This document shows, piece by piece, positions 6,838 to 12,539 of a DNA stretch of 12,539 nt. The position numbers and the translations under genes are program-made. The notes beneath the pieces were generated by a model that searched no databases, was not told where the DNA came from, and saw nothing but the letters and a program-made list of their open reading frames with translations. The DNA comes from an uncultured Collinsella sp. (GTDB taxonomy: Bacteria; Actinomycetota; Coriobacteriia; Coriobacteriales; Coriobacteriaceae): NCBI GenBank assembly GCA_902495525.1, contig CABUXL010000047.1, positions 1-12,539 on the forward strand, given 5' to 3'. Position 1 is the stretch's first letter. Every line of letters begins with the position of its first letter.

Positions 6838-7965
6838 TTATGCAAATACGATCAAGTTATCCCTGTGTATCGCGGGCTTCTCGGCCAGGTCTGCCAGCAG
6901 GCGGTTGCTGGCAATCTGGTCTTGGCGGCGACCGGCAGCAAGTTCCAGCACGTCCGAATCGGCCTCGGCGATACCGCGGGCGACGACCATACCGCTCGGA
7001 TCGCACACATCGAGCACATCGCCCTCGGCAAACTGGCCATCGACCTCGCGAATACCCACCGCAAGCAAGGAAGAGCCACGGCTAACCAGCGCCTTCGCAG
7101 CACCATCATCAACCGTCACCGACCCATGTGCCTTGTCGCCCAGCGCGATCCACAGCTTGCGGGGCGCGATGTCCAGACGCTCCGCCGGCGGATCGAACAG
7201 CGTGCCCACGCTCTCGCCGCGGGCGAGGCGCACGAGTGCATCGGGCTCCTCGCCCGAGCAAATCACGCTCTGAATGCCCGCCGTCATGAGAATGCGGCTC
7301 GCGCGGATCTTGGTGATCATGCCGCCCGTGCCCACCGATGTGGAAGAATCGCCCGCCGAGGCAATAATCTTGGCATCGATCTTATGCACGACAGGAACAA
7401 ACTCGGCCGTGGGGTCCTCATGCGGATTGGCAGTATAGAGACCATCGATGTCCGAGAGCGTCACGCACAGATCGGCAGATACCAGGCAGCTCACGAGCGC
7501 CGCCAGTGTGTCGTTGTCGCCAAACTTGATCTCGTCGACGGTAACGGTGTCGTTCTCGTTGACGACCGGCACCACGCCCAGCTCCACCAGACGCAGCAGG
7601 GCGTCGCGCGCGTGCAGGTAGGACGTGCGACGCGCCGTGTCGTGACGCGTGAGCAGCACGAGCGAGGTGAGCAGGTCGCGCGCATGGAACTCCTCGTCGT
7701 AGGCCGACGAGATGATGCACTGACCAGCCGAGGCGCAGGCCTGCAGGCTCGGAAGGTCGCCGACCGGCTTGCGGTCGAAGCCCAACACGGGATAGCCACA
7801 GGCAATAGCGCCCGAGCTCACCACGACCAGACGCCAGCCGAGCTTGCGCAGCGCTGCGGCTTGATCGGCAAGTCCGCCGATAAAGGCGCGGTTGACCTTG
7901 CCATCGGCGCCCACCACCGTGGACGAACCGATCTTTACCACCATCGTTTTATAAGAAGTCGTCAT
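6838..7965 (-). CDS. proB: Glutamate 5-kinase
   Basis: First and usually proline-inhibited step of proline synthesis: ATP-dependent phosphorylation of glutamate to L-glutamyl 5-phosphate, which passes to ProA. The 375 residues comprise an amino acid kinase domain (about 1-260) and a C-terminal PUA domain (about 275-365). Motifs visible are VVKIGSSTVVG (9-19), VVSSGAIACG, VVNENDTV, KFGDNDTLAALVS, LSDIDGLYTANP and GTGGMITKIRAS. An in-frame TGA lies two codons upstream of the ATG at 7965, so the protein cannot extend further. No Shine-Dalgarno sequence precedes it, which suggests weak or leaderless initiation. A second ATG at codon 8 would trim the N terminus right up to the first strand. pncB ends 80 bases upstream on the same strand, so co-transcription is possible. 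Confidence 0.97.
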   Translation of the reverse strand: MTTSYKTMVVKIGSSTVVGADGKVNRAFIGGLADQAAALRKLGWRLVVVSSGAIACGYPVLGFDRKPVGDLPSLQACASAGQCIISSAYDEEFHARDLLTSLVLLTRHDTARRTSYLHARDALLRLVELGVVPVVNENDTVTVDEIKFGDNDTLAALVSCLVSADLCVTLSDIDGLYTANPHEDPTAEFVPVVHKIDAKIIASAGDSSTSVGTGGMITKIRASRILMTAGIQSVICSGEEPDALVRLARGESVGTLFDPPAERLDIAPRKLWIALGDKAHGSVTVDDGAAKALVSRGSSLLAVGIREVDGQFAEGDVLDVCDPSGMVVARGIAEADSDVLELAAGRRQDQIASNRLLADLAEKPAIHRDNLIVFA

Positions 7966-7990
7966 ACGTCAAACCAATCAACTGTTCAGC

Positions 7991-8052
7991 GAACGGGCGA
8001 ACGGGCAAGCGAGAAAATGATCCGTTATCTTCCGTCGCATGCTGATCATTTT
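7991..8052. repeat. Small repeats upstream of proB
   Basis: The pncB-proB gap holds a tandem 8-mer, gaacgggc twice at 7991-8006, and a perfect 9-bp inverted repeat. The inverted repeat is aaaatgatc (8014-8022) and gatcatttt (8044-8052), with 21 bases between the arms, and its right arm overlaps the pncB stop codon. On the minus strand the second arm ends in TTTT, so a weak terminator or attenuator is conceivable. An operator for proB is equally possible. Confidence 0.4.
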
Positions 8053-9551
8053 GCCCAGGGGAAAGCCGAGGCCGCGGCCATGTTCTTGCGCACGAGCTCG
8101 TCGCGCACCTGAGCCAGGCCCTGCTCCATGCCCACCACATAGGTCTGCGGGTACAGGAAGCGCTTGAAAGCTGCGTCCAGATGATCGAGCGCCCAAACAC
8201 AGCGCTCGCGCGCGTCCTGGATGCTCTCACGCGGAGCCACTGCGCTGCCATCGCGCACGATCGGCACCAGCAGCTCGCGATACTCAAGCTCCGACACGTC
8301 GGTCACCAGGGCGGCATCATTCACGGCCACGAGGGTATTGCCGCGCGCGGCGCCCTCCCCCACCAGATGGTCCTCGTCGTAGATCATGTCGCAGACCGGG
8401 CCGCCAAAGCCGTCGTAATAACGGCGCACGCGCTGCACGCCCGGGATCGTGCGCTTGTAGGGCTGCTCGGAGAGCTTGACCACCGGCGTCCACGGGTCGG
8501 CCTCGCTCGCACGGCGGGCGGAAAGCTTGTACACGCCGCCCAGCGCCGGCTGGTCGTAGCAGGTCGCGAGCTTGGTGCCCACGCCAAAGCTATCGATGGG
8601 CGCGCCCTGGTCGAGCAGCGACTGAATCGTGTACTCATCCAGATCGTTAGAAACCGAGATCCCCACATAGGGCAGGCCCTCGGCATCGAAACGACCGCGG
8701 ACATACTTGGAGAGCTTGGCGAGGTCGCCGGAGTCGATGCGAATAGCCGACAGGCGCTCGCCCGCCGCCTCCATCTCCTTGGCAACCGTAATGGCATGCT
8801 CGCAGCCCTCGCGCACATCGTAGGTGTCGATGAGCAGCGTGCAGTTCTTGGGGCTCGACTTGGCAAAGGCGCGGAAGGCCTCGAGCTCGGAATCGAAGCT
8901 CATCACCCAGCTGTGCGCATGCGTGCCAAAGACGGGAATACCGTAGCGGCGGCCGGCGAGCACATTGGACGTAGAGGAGCAGCCGGCGACGTAGCTCGCG
9001 CGCGCAACGGCCAGGCCGCCATCGGGACCCTGGGCTCGGCGCAGGCCAAACTCGGCCACGGGACGGCCGTCCGCCGCCAGCACCACGCGCGCCGTCTTGG
9101 TGGCGACAAGTGTCTGGAACCCGACGATGTTGAGCAGCGCCGTCTCGAGCAGCTGGCACTCGAGCGCAGGACCGGTGACGCGCACCATGGGCTCGCGTGG
9201 AAAGACGAGCTCGCCCTCGGGGACGGCGTCGATATTTACATGCGCACGAAAATCGCGCAGGTAGTCGAGGAATGCGGACTTGAACATCGCGCCGCCGGCC
9301 GGGGCCTCAAGCGATGCGAGGTAGTCGATATCCTCGGGCGTAAAGCGCAGATTCTCGACTAGCTCGGGCAGCTCGGCGGTGCCGCACATGACGGCATAGG
9401 CGCTGCCAAAGGGATGGTCGCGGTAAAACGCGGTAAAACAACCCTGCTCATTGGCCTTGCCGCTCTCCCACAGGCCCTGGGCCATAGTGAGTTCGTACAG
9501 ATCGGTGAGCATTGCGATGTCGGTGGGATGAGAGATATCGGTCAAAGCCAT
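8046..9551 (-). CDS. pncB: Nicotinate phosphoribosyltransferase
   Basis: NAD salvage enzyme: it joins nicotinate to PRPP, with ATP hydrolysis, to make nicotinate mononucleotide in the cytoplasm. The 501-residue protein has the N-terminal signature MLTDLYELTMAQG (14-26). It also has FREPMVRV-type substrate residues (118-125, read FPREPMVRV) and GTHAHSWVMSF (209-219), in which H213 is the likely autophosphorylated histidine. The TIM-barrel motifs LIDTYDVREG (240-249) and RIDSGDLAKL (271-280) follow, then SNDLDEY and FGVGTKL. The ATG at 9551 is preceded by AAAGGT, a fair ribosome site; the longer open frame to 9785 overlaps the upstream gene and is rejected. It lies between a small membrane-protein gene (82 bases upstream) and proB (80 bases downstream), all on the minus strand. 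Confidence 0.95.
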   Translation of the reverse strand: MALTDISHPTDIAMLTDLYELTMAQGLWESGKANEQGCFTAFYRDHPFGSAYAVMCGTAELPELVENLRFTPEDIDYLASLEAPAGGAMFKSAFLDYLRDFRAHVNIDAVPEGELVFPREPMVRVTGPALECQLLETALLNIVGFQTLVATKTARVVLAADGRPVAEFGLRRAQGPDGGLAVARASYVAGCSSTSNVLAGRRYGIPVFGTHAHSWVMSFDSELEAFRAFAKSSPKNCTLLIDTYDVREGCEHAITVAKEMEAAGERLSAIRIDSGDLAKLSKYVRGRFDAEGLPYVGISVSNDLDEYTIQSLLDQGAPIDSFGVGTKLATCYDQPALGGVYKLSARRASEADPWTPVVKLSEQPYKRTIPGVQRVRRYYDGFGGPVCDMIYDEDHLVGEGAARGNTLVAVNDAALVTDVSELEYRELLVPIVRDGSAVAPRESIQDARERCVWALDHLDAAFKRFLYPQTYVVGMEQGLAQVRDELVRKNMAAASAFPWAK

Positions 9552-9633
9552 GGGGCGACCTTTCGGATGTGTTGTGCAGAGGTTGAGGGTTGGGCGAGGC
9601 GGACGTGCGGGCATGGAGCCCGGCGCGAACAGG

Positions 9634-10092
9634 TTAGTGCAGGCCCATGCTGCCCGTGATCGTGTAAACCATAAAGACGATAAACGCGATGAGGGCGAGC
9701 ACGATGATGATTTTTTGAGCCGGCGCCATGCCAGGGATCTCGTTCTCGCCCGTAGGTTCCTTGGAGGTAACCATGCGCTGGGCAAAGGTCATCTCGTCAC
9801 GGCTCGGCTTGGGCTCGACGGACTTGGGACGAGCGGCCTTTTTAGGCTGAGGTTTGGGCGCGGCAGGTGCAGGCTTCGCAGCAGCGGGCTTGGGTGCGGG
9901 CGCGGGCTTGCGCTCGGATGCGGCGTTCGAGGCGACCTCCTCGGCCTTCGCACGCTCGGCGCGCAGGGCAGCCAGCTCCTCACGCTCGCGACGGGCCTCT
10001 TCCCGAGCCTCGCGGCGGGCCTTCTCAGCGCGGAGCTCTTCCAACTCAGCGCGCTCCTCGTCGGACAATGGTTGGGACTCAAGCTCGGCCAT
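9634..10092 (-). CDS. Small coiled-coil, Pro/Ala/Lys-rich, C-terminally anchored membrane protein
   Basis: I do not recognise the family. The 152-residue protein has three zones. Residues 1-60 are highly charged and heptad-like (Glu/Arg/Ala/Leu), suggesting a coiled coil. Residues 61-97 are a low-complexity Pro-Ala-Lys linker. After a short conserved-looking stretch (about 98-126, including MTFAQRM and NEIPGMAPAQK) comes one hydrophobic helix (about 127-145, KIIIVLALIAFIVFMVY) eight or so residues from the C terminus. No signal peptide is present, so it should be tail-anchored with the bulk in the cytoplasm. The ATG at 10092 is chosen for AAAGGG upstream; the frame extension into the terminator is rejected. 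It lies 18 bases after the tRNA-Ala terminator and 82 bases before pncB. Shape suggests a scaffold or envelope-linked role; this is speculation. Confidence 0.75.
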   Translation of the reverse strand: MAELESQPLSDEERAELEELRAEKARREAREEARREREELAALRAERAKAEEVASNAASERKPAPAPKPAAAKPAPAAPKPQPKKAARPKSVEPKPSRDEMTFAQRMVTSKEPTGENEIPGMAPAQKIIIVLALIAFIVFMVYTITGSMGLH

Positions 10093-10110
10093 GGTATAGC
10101 CCTTTCTTTT

Positions 10111-10142
10111 AAAAAAAGCCGCCGACACAATGTCAGCGGCTT
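10111..10142 (-). terminator. Terminator after tRNA-Ala
   Basis: On the minus strand aagccgctgaca pairs with tgtcggcggctt (12 positions with one G:U) around a 3-nt loop, followed by seven T residues. It starts 14 bases after the tRNA 3' end and ends 18 bases before the next start codon. It is a strong intrinsic terminator. Confidence 0.88.
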
Positions 10143-10156
10143 ATCAAATCCAAGGG

Positions 10157-10229
10157 TGGAGACGAAGGGAGTCGAACCCTCGGCCTCTGCCATGCGACGG
10201 CAGCGCTCTCCCAACTGAGCTACGTCCCC
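10157..10229 (-). tRNA. tRNA-Ala (anticodon CGC)
   Basis: The 73-nt cloverleaf folds fully. The acceptor stem is GGGGACG/CGTCTCC, containing the G3:U70 pair that is the alanine identity element. The D arm is GCTC/GAGC, and the anticodon stem CTGCC/GGCAG encloses loop GTCGCAT. The T arm GAGGG/CCCTT encloses TTCGACT, and the discriminator is A73. The anticodon CGC lies at 10194-10196 (plus-strand gcg) and reads codon GCG. CCA is not encoded, because the A73 is followed by CCC. It has its own promoter and terminator. Confidence 0.96.
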
Positions 10230-10242
10230 AGGACAAGTCGAT

Positions 10243-10270
10243 ATTTTACCTACGGCTCGCCAACTGTCAA
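10243..10270 (-). promoter_or_regulatory. Strong promoter of tRNA-Ala
   Basis: On the minus strand a perfect -35 TTGACA (plus 10265-10270) is followed by a 16-base spacer and -10 TAAAAT (plus 10243-10248, 5 of 6 matches). Transcription would start about 7 bases before the mature tRNA 5' end. This is the best promoter match in the window. Confidence 0.85.
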
Positions 10271-10333
10271 CGCCCAATAACCAGTCTTTTTGGGGCGCGA
10301 CTATTTTGGCAACTTTTCGAACAGGCGATCCTC

Positions 10334-10370
10334 TCGATGATTTTTATCCCCGTCCCAGAAAAATCATCGA
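10334..10370. repeat. Perfect 12-bp inverted repeat after the radical SAM gene
   Basis: tcgatgattttt (10334-10345) and aaaaatcatcga (10359-10370) are exact inverted copies around a 13-base C/G-rich centre. The repeat begins 9 bases beyond the stop codon of the minus-strand radical SAM gene. No T run follows the stem on either strand, so it is not a textbook terminator, although the arms are themselves T/A-rich. It could be a transcript 3'-end hairpin or a binding site. Confidence 0.55.
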
Positions 10371-10378
10371 CGAACGCA

Positions 10379-11317
10379 CTACTTTGCGCTGGTAAGAACA
10401 CCGGTAGTGTCGAACGCCGGGGTAAAGCTCTCGTCTACCGCTCCGCCCTCTTGCCAGAACATGGTCGTAAAGCCCAGGTCGTCGGCATGGTCAAGGACCC
10501 GCTCGTACTCCTCGCGCGTCACGGCGCGTGCCAACTCGCCGCCTTGCTCGCGCATGAGCGCATTGGGCGTGTACTGGTTCATGACCGAAATCGGCACGTC
10601 GCCCACCGTCTGCCACACCAAGTCCAGCACGCGACATGAATCGTCTGCATGTCCCGGCAGTACCAGATGGCGCACAATGATGCCGCGCTTCATGAGCCCG
10701 TCCTCGTCCACCATCTCTCCCCCGCGGCGCTCGATCTCGCGCGCCATCTGTGCCAGGCCCGACACGGCCACGCGCGGGTAATCCTTAATATGAGAAAGCG
10801 ACTGCGCAAGCGCCGCATCGGCATATTTAAAATCGGTCAGCCACACATCAACCAGGTCACCCAGGGCAGCCACGGCACTCGCCCGCTCATAGCCGCTCGT
10901 GTTGTAGACGATCGGGACGTCCAGCCCGCGCTCCCGCGCTGCGGCAATCGCGGACGGCAGCAGGTGAGCATAATGCGTCGCCGTCACCAGGTTGATGTTG
11001 TTGGCACCCTGGTCCTGCAGCTCCAGCATAATCTCGACCAAACGCTGGGGCGTAATCTCAAGACCGAAATTGCCCGTCGAGATCTCATGGTTCTGGCAAT
11101 AGACGCATTTGAGCGAACAGCCGCTAAAGAAAATCGTGCCCGAGCCGGCCTCACCCGAGATGGGCGGCTCCTCCCACATATGAAGCGCCGCGCGGGCGAC
11201 CTTAAGCGTGTCGTCGGCGCCGCACACGCCACGCGCGCCCTCATCGCGTGCCGCGCCGCAACGGCGTGGACACAAATGGCAGGCGGGCGAAAAAAGTTCG
11301 GTCAACGACGTCGGCAT
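10379..11317 (-). CDS. Radical SAM protein, PflX-type (pyruvate formate-lyase activating enzyme-like)
   Basis: Iron-sulphur enzyme of the radical SAM superfamily. The 312 residues carry the CxxxCxxC cluster C67-C71-C74 in FFSGCSLKCVYCQN, which binds the 4Fe-4S cluster and S-adenosylmethionine. An N-terminal cysteine set (C13, C16, C20, C32 in ACHLCPRRC...GVCG) could bind zinc or a second cluster. The LHMWEEPPISGEAGSGTIFF stretch (45-64), the N-terminal cysteines and CQNHEIS match the PflX group (COG1313) rather than PflA itself. The substrate of that group is not established. The ATG at 11317 is preferred to a TTG at 11332, because GGAG lies 9 bases before the ATG. No pyruvate formate-lyase or glycyl-radical enzyme gene is adjacent, so the name describes similarity only. 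Confidence 0.88.
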   Translation of the reverse strand: MPTSLTELFSPACHLCPRRCGAARDEGARGVCGADDTLKVARAALHMWEEPPISGEAGSGTIFFSGCSLKCVYCQNHEISTGNFGLEITPQRLVEIMLELQDQGANNINLVTATHYAHLLPSAIAAARERGLDVPIVYNTSGYERASAVAALGDLVDVWLTDFKYADAALAQSLSHIKDYPRVAVSGLAQMAREIERRGGEMVDEDGLMKRGIIVRHLVLPGHADDSCRVLDLVWQTVGDVPISVMNQYTPNALMREQGGELARAVTREEYERVLDHADDLGFTTMFWQEGGAVDESFTPAFDTTGVLTSAK

Positions 11318-11455
11318 AAAAACATGCTCCAAAACAACGATTCAGCAGCTCAAACGTAAAGGCCCGGACCGCACAGACGGCCCCAAGCCCAAGGCGCCGT
11401 AATCGTCCGACACGAATTTTGTAATGTCAAGACTGGAATCAACAAAGTGCCGCTT

Positions 11456-11461
11456 TATGAT
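11456..11461 (+). promoter_or_regulatory. Possible -10 box of the 6S-like RNA
   Basis: TATGAT (5 of 6 matches) with a weak -35 candidate ctggaa at 11433-11438 (17-base spacing). A start near 11468 would place the structured RNA immediately downstream. Confidence 0.35.
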
Positions 11462-11467
11462 GTAGGT

Positions 11468-11612
11468 ATTCCGCCCCCCGCGGAGCAACTGGGTGAACCG
11501 TCGCGTTTATTTAGGGAGCCCACACAGTCGTACTTAGTACAGGTATCCTTCGTTGTTAAGGACGCTGGAACAGTCGATGAGGGCACCCACCTGTTTTAGG
11601 TGGGTTCATTTT
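11468..11612 (+). ncRNA. ssrS: Structured RNA candidate, 6S RNA-like
   Basis: The fold by eye has a closing stem TGAACC/GGTTCA (11494-11499 with 11603-11608). Next is a 14-nt unpaired 5' strand (11500-11513) facing a small 3' hairpin ACCT/AGGT (11589-11592 with 11598-11601). An inner stem GGGAGCCC/GGGCACCC follows (11514-11521 with 11581-11588, one A:A mismatch), then an irregular apical arm that includes TCCTT/AAGGA (11546-11550 with 11558-11562). Closing stem, large central bubble with a 3'-side hairpin, and a long apical arm are the architecture of 6S RNA, which mimics an open promoter and binds sigma70-RNA polymerase. From memory, the 3' word CACCCACCT...AGGTGGGTTC also resembles 6S ends in other phyla. 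The 5' hairpin tccgc-ccccc-gcgga (11470-11484) lies outside this fold. Alternatives are an attenuating leader or an unnamed RNA; ends and gene name are tentative. Confidence 0.5.
11585..11612 (+). terminator. Terminator-like hairpin at the end of the RNA candidate
   Basis: acccacct (11585-11592) pairs perfectly with aggtgggt (11598-11605) around loop gtttt and is followed by tcatttt. It could end the RNA candidate. It overlaps bases used in the 6S-like closing and inner stems, so the two folds are mutually exclusive in part. Confidence 0.5.
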
Positions 11613-11852
11613 CGTAACGTGGGGGGTGGTTTTCTTTTGCCGATTTTGCCAAAAATTGCCATCGCAGATCCCGTATGACACCCAACGGCACTCGGCAGAA
11701 CCCCCGCCAACATCCCAATATCTGGTAAGCGCGTGATAATCGCACGGCGCAAACCCCCGCACCCCCTCGGTCGAGTATCATGGGTCAGCTATGCCCTTTT
11801 GCGCGTAGCGTCCTTTGACCTTTTCCTTCGACGCTTGGCGGTTTATCGATTC

Positions 11853-12539
11853 ATGGCTTCCTCCACGAGCTTCATACCGTACCTTTGCGTGGCGGTCGCG
11901 GCTTTTATCACGACCTTCCTTGCGGTGCCCCTGGTCAAGCGCCTGGCAATCAAGCTCGACGCCGTCGACTATCCTTCCAAGCGCCGCATCAACACTAAAC
12001 CCATCCCGCGCATGGGCGGCACGGCGGTCTTTTTGGGCCTCGTCGTCGCCTGCATAGTGCAGATCCTAGGCACCTGGTACCTGGGCTGGCCTCCCGTTTT
12101 GGTGCCTCATCCCCTCTTGCACATCAGCTACCCCATACTGGCGCTTTCTTTTACCGTCATCTTTGCGACCGGCGCAATCGACGACGTCTACCAGCTCAAG
12201 CCCAAGCAAAAGCTGACCGGTCAGGTCCTCGCCGCGCTCATCGCCTGCGTGGGCGGCCTGCGCATCGGCGTCATCGTCAACCCGTTTGCCCCTGGCGATA
12301 TCATGCTTGGCTGGCTCGCCTACCCCATCACCGTGATCTACCTAGTGGCGTTCACCAACATCATCAACCTCATCGACGGCCTCGACGGCCTGGCCACGGG
12401 CATTTGCGGCATCGCATCGTTCACCATGTTCACGATGGCCATGCTTTCGGGCCGTATCGACGCCGCCGCGCTCTCCATCGCGCTCTTTGGCTCGTGCGTG
12501 GCTTTTCTGCATTACAACTTCAACCCTGCGAGCATCTTC
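11853..12539 (+). CDS. WecA/TagO-family undecaprenyl-phosphate sugar-1-phosphate transferase (3' end beyond window)
   Basis: Integral membrane enzyme of the MraY/WecA (glycosyltransferase family 4) group. It transfers a sugar phosphate, typically GlcNAc-1-phosphate from UDP-GlcNAc, to undecaprenyl phosphate to start cell-wall polymers such as teichoic acid or other glycans. The 229 residues seen start MASSTSFIPYLCVAVAAF with a first membrane helix and continue with repeated hydrophobic segments. Family motifs are KRRINTKPIPRMGG (43-56), GAIDDVYQLKPKQKLTGQ (107-124, with the Asp-Asp pair at 110-111), NIINLIDGLDGLA (169-181) and HYNFNPASIF at the truncated end. The ATG at 11853 has only a weak ribosome site (ggcgg); a TTG at 11835 is an in-frame alternative. 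About a third of the protein lies outside the window. TagO, WecA and TarO cannot be told apart from this part. Confidence 0.93.
   Translation, partial: MASSTSFIPYLCVAVAAFITTFLAVPLVKRLAIKLDAVDYPSKRRINTKPIPRMGGTAVFLGLVVACIVQILGTWYLGWPPVLVPHPLLHISYPILALSFTVIFATGAIDDVYQLKPKQKLTGQVLAALIACVGGLRIGVIVNPFAPGDIMLGWLAYPITVIYLVAFTNIINLIDGLDGLATGICGIASFTMFTMAMLSGRIDAAALSIALFGSCVAFLHYNFNPASIF

Larger units (their letters stand above)
11318..11852. other. 535-base gap between radical SAM gene and wecA/tagO
   Basis: No credible protein gene lies here. The left part (11318-11450) must contain the radical SAM promoter on the minus strand; I did not find a clear one. The middle holds the 6S-like RNA candidate. 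The right part (11620-11850) has short repeated ttgcc and tttgcca words around 11636-11663 and otherwise nothing I can name. It should contain the promoter of the wecA/tagO gene. Confidence 0.5.

Noticed and set aside
6865..8112. 415-codon plus-strand open frame over proB
   Set aside because: Antisense shadow of proB, Arg/His/Ala-rich without domains.
7949..8287. Peptide end resembling an IMP dehydrogenase start (LTYDDFL)
   Set aside because: It is read in a third frame across the pncB-proB gap and stops at once; a chance resemblance.
8181..9362. 393-codon plus-strand open frame over pncB
   Set aside because: Antisense shadow of pncB; composition is typical of a shadow frame.
10157..10229. 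tRNA-Ala gene as an integration site
   Set aside because: No integrase gene, duplicated tRNA 3' end or foreign-looking block flanks it; ordinary genes lie on both sides.
10649..11359. Plus-strand open frame over the radical SAM gene
   Set aside because: Antisense of a gene with intact CxxxCxxC and PflX signatures; no motif of its own.
11333..11620. RNase P RNA, tmRNA, SRP RNA or 6C RNA in the large gap
   Set aside because: None of the hallmark words of RNase P, tmRNA or SRP RNA are present. One C-rich hairpin loop (11470-11484) hints at 6C RNA, but the second required C-loop hairpin is missing.
11556..11781. Two overlapping small minus-strand ORFs (61 and 68 codons)
   Set aside because: They lie antisense to the structured RNA candidate and its flank, and have odd composition and no support for translation.
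1..12539. CRISPR array or defence system
   Set aside because: No regularly spaced repeats and no cas, nuclease or toxin-antitoxin genes are seen; the repeats found are pairs or tandem doublets only.

Overview
The window is chromosomal DNA from a GC-rich bacterium with densely packed housekeeping genes. High G+C at third codon positions, actinobacterial-style CarD, S33 peptidase and PflX-type proteins, and short GGGGACAGGCACC-type intergenic hairpins together suggest a gut Coriobacteriia member, most likely Collinsella or a close relative. The genus is an inference from style and memory, not from a search. No phage, plasmid, transposase or CRISPR array is visible.

Layout, left to right. Bases 1-459 carry no gene: they hold a very GC-rich hairpin, a roughly 150 bp element bounded by 26-nt inverted repeats, and the argS terminator. 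argS (arginyl-tRNA synthetase, minus) is divergent from carD (RNA polymerase-binding regulator, plus), with a 342-base gap between them. An HD-domain hydrolase gene (plus) follows carD. It is flanked on both sides by nearly identical 41-nt hairpins. Next come proA (minus), an S33 prolyl-iminopeptidase-like gene (plus), a short tandem repeat plus bidirectional terminator, and proB (minus). Upstream of proB on the same strand lie pncB, a gene for a small coiled-coil, C-terminally anchored membrane protein, and a tRNA-Ala(CGC) gene with a very good promoter and its own terminator. A radical SAM gene of the PflX type (minus) follows. The 535-base gap after it holds a structured RNA candidate resembling 6S RNA. 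The window ends inside a plus-strand WecA/TagO-family polyprenyl-phosphate sugar-1-phosphate transferase gene.

How the genes relate. proA and proB encode the first two steps of proline synthesis from glutamate. They sit on the same strand but are split by an oppositely oriented gene whose product probably releases N-terminal proline from peptides, so the locus combines proline synthesis and salvage. pncB (NAD salvage) lies 80 bases upstream of proB and could share its transcript. argS, tRNA-Ala and the partial wecA/tagO gene are translation and cell-envelope genes without an evident joint function.

The least ordinary parts are non-coding: the 187-336 inverted-repeat element, the twin hairpins at 3155-3195 and 3865-3905, the tandem repeat at 6748-6799, and the 6S-like RNA near 11468-11612. 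I see no new multi-gene defence or biosynthetic system.
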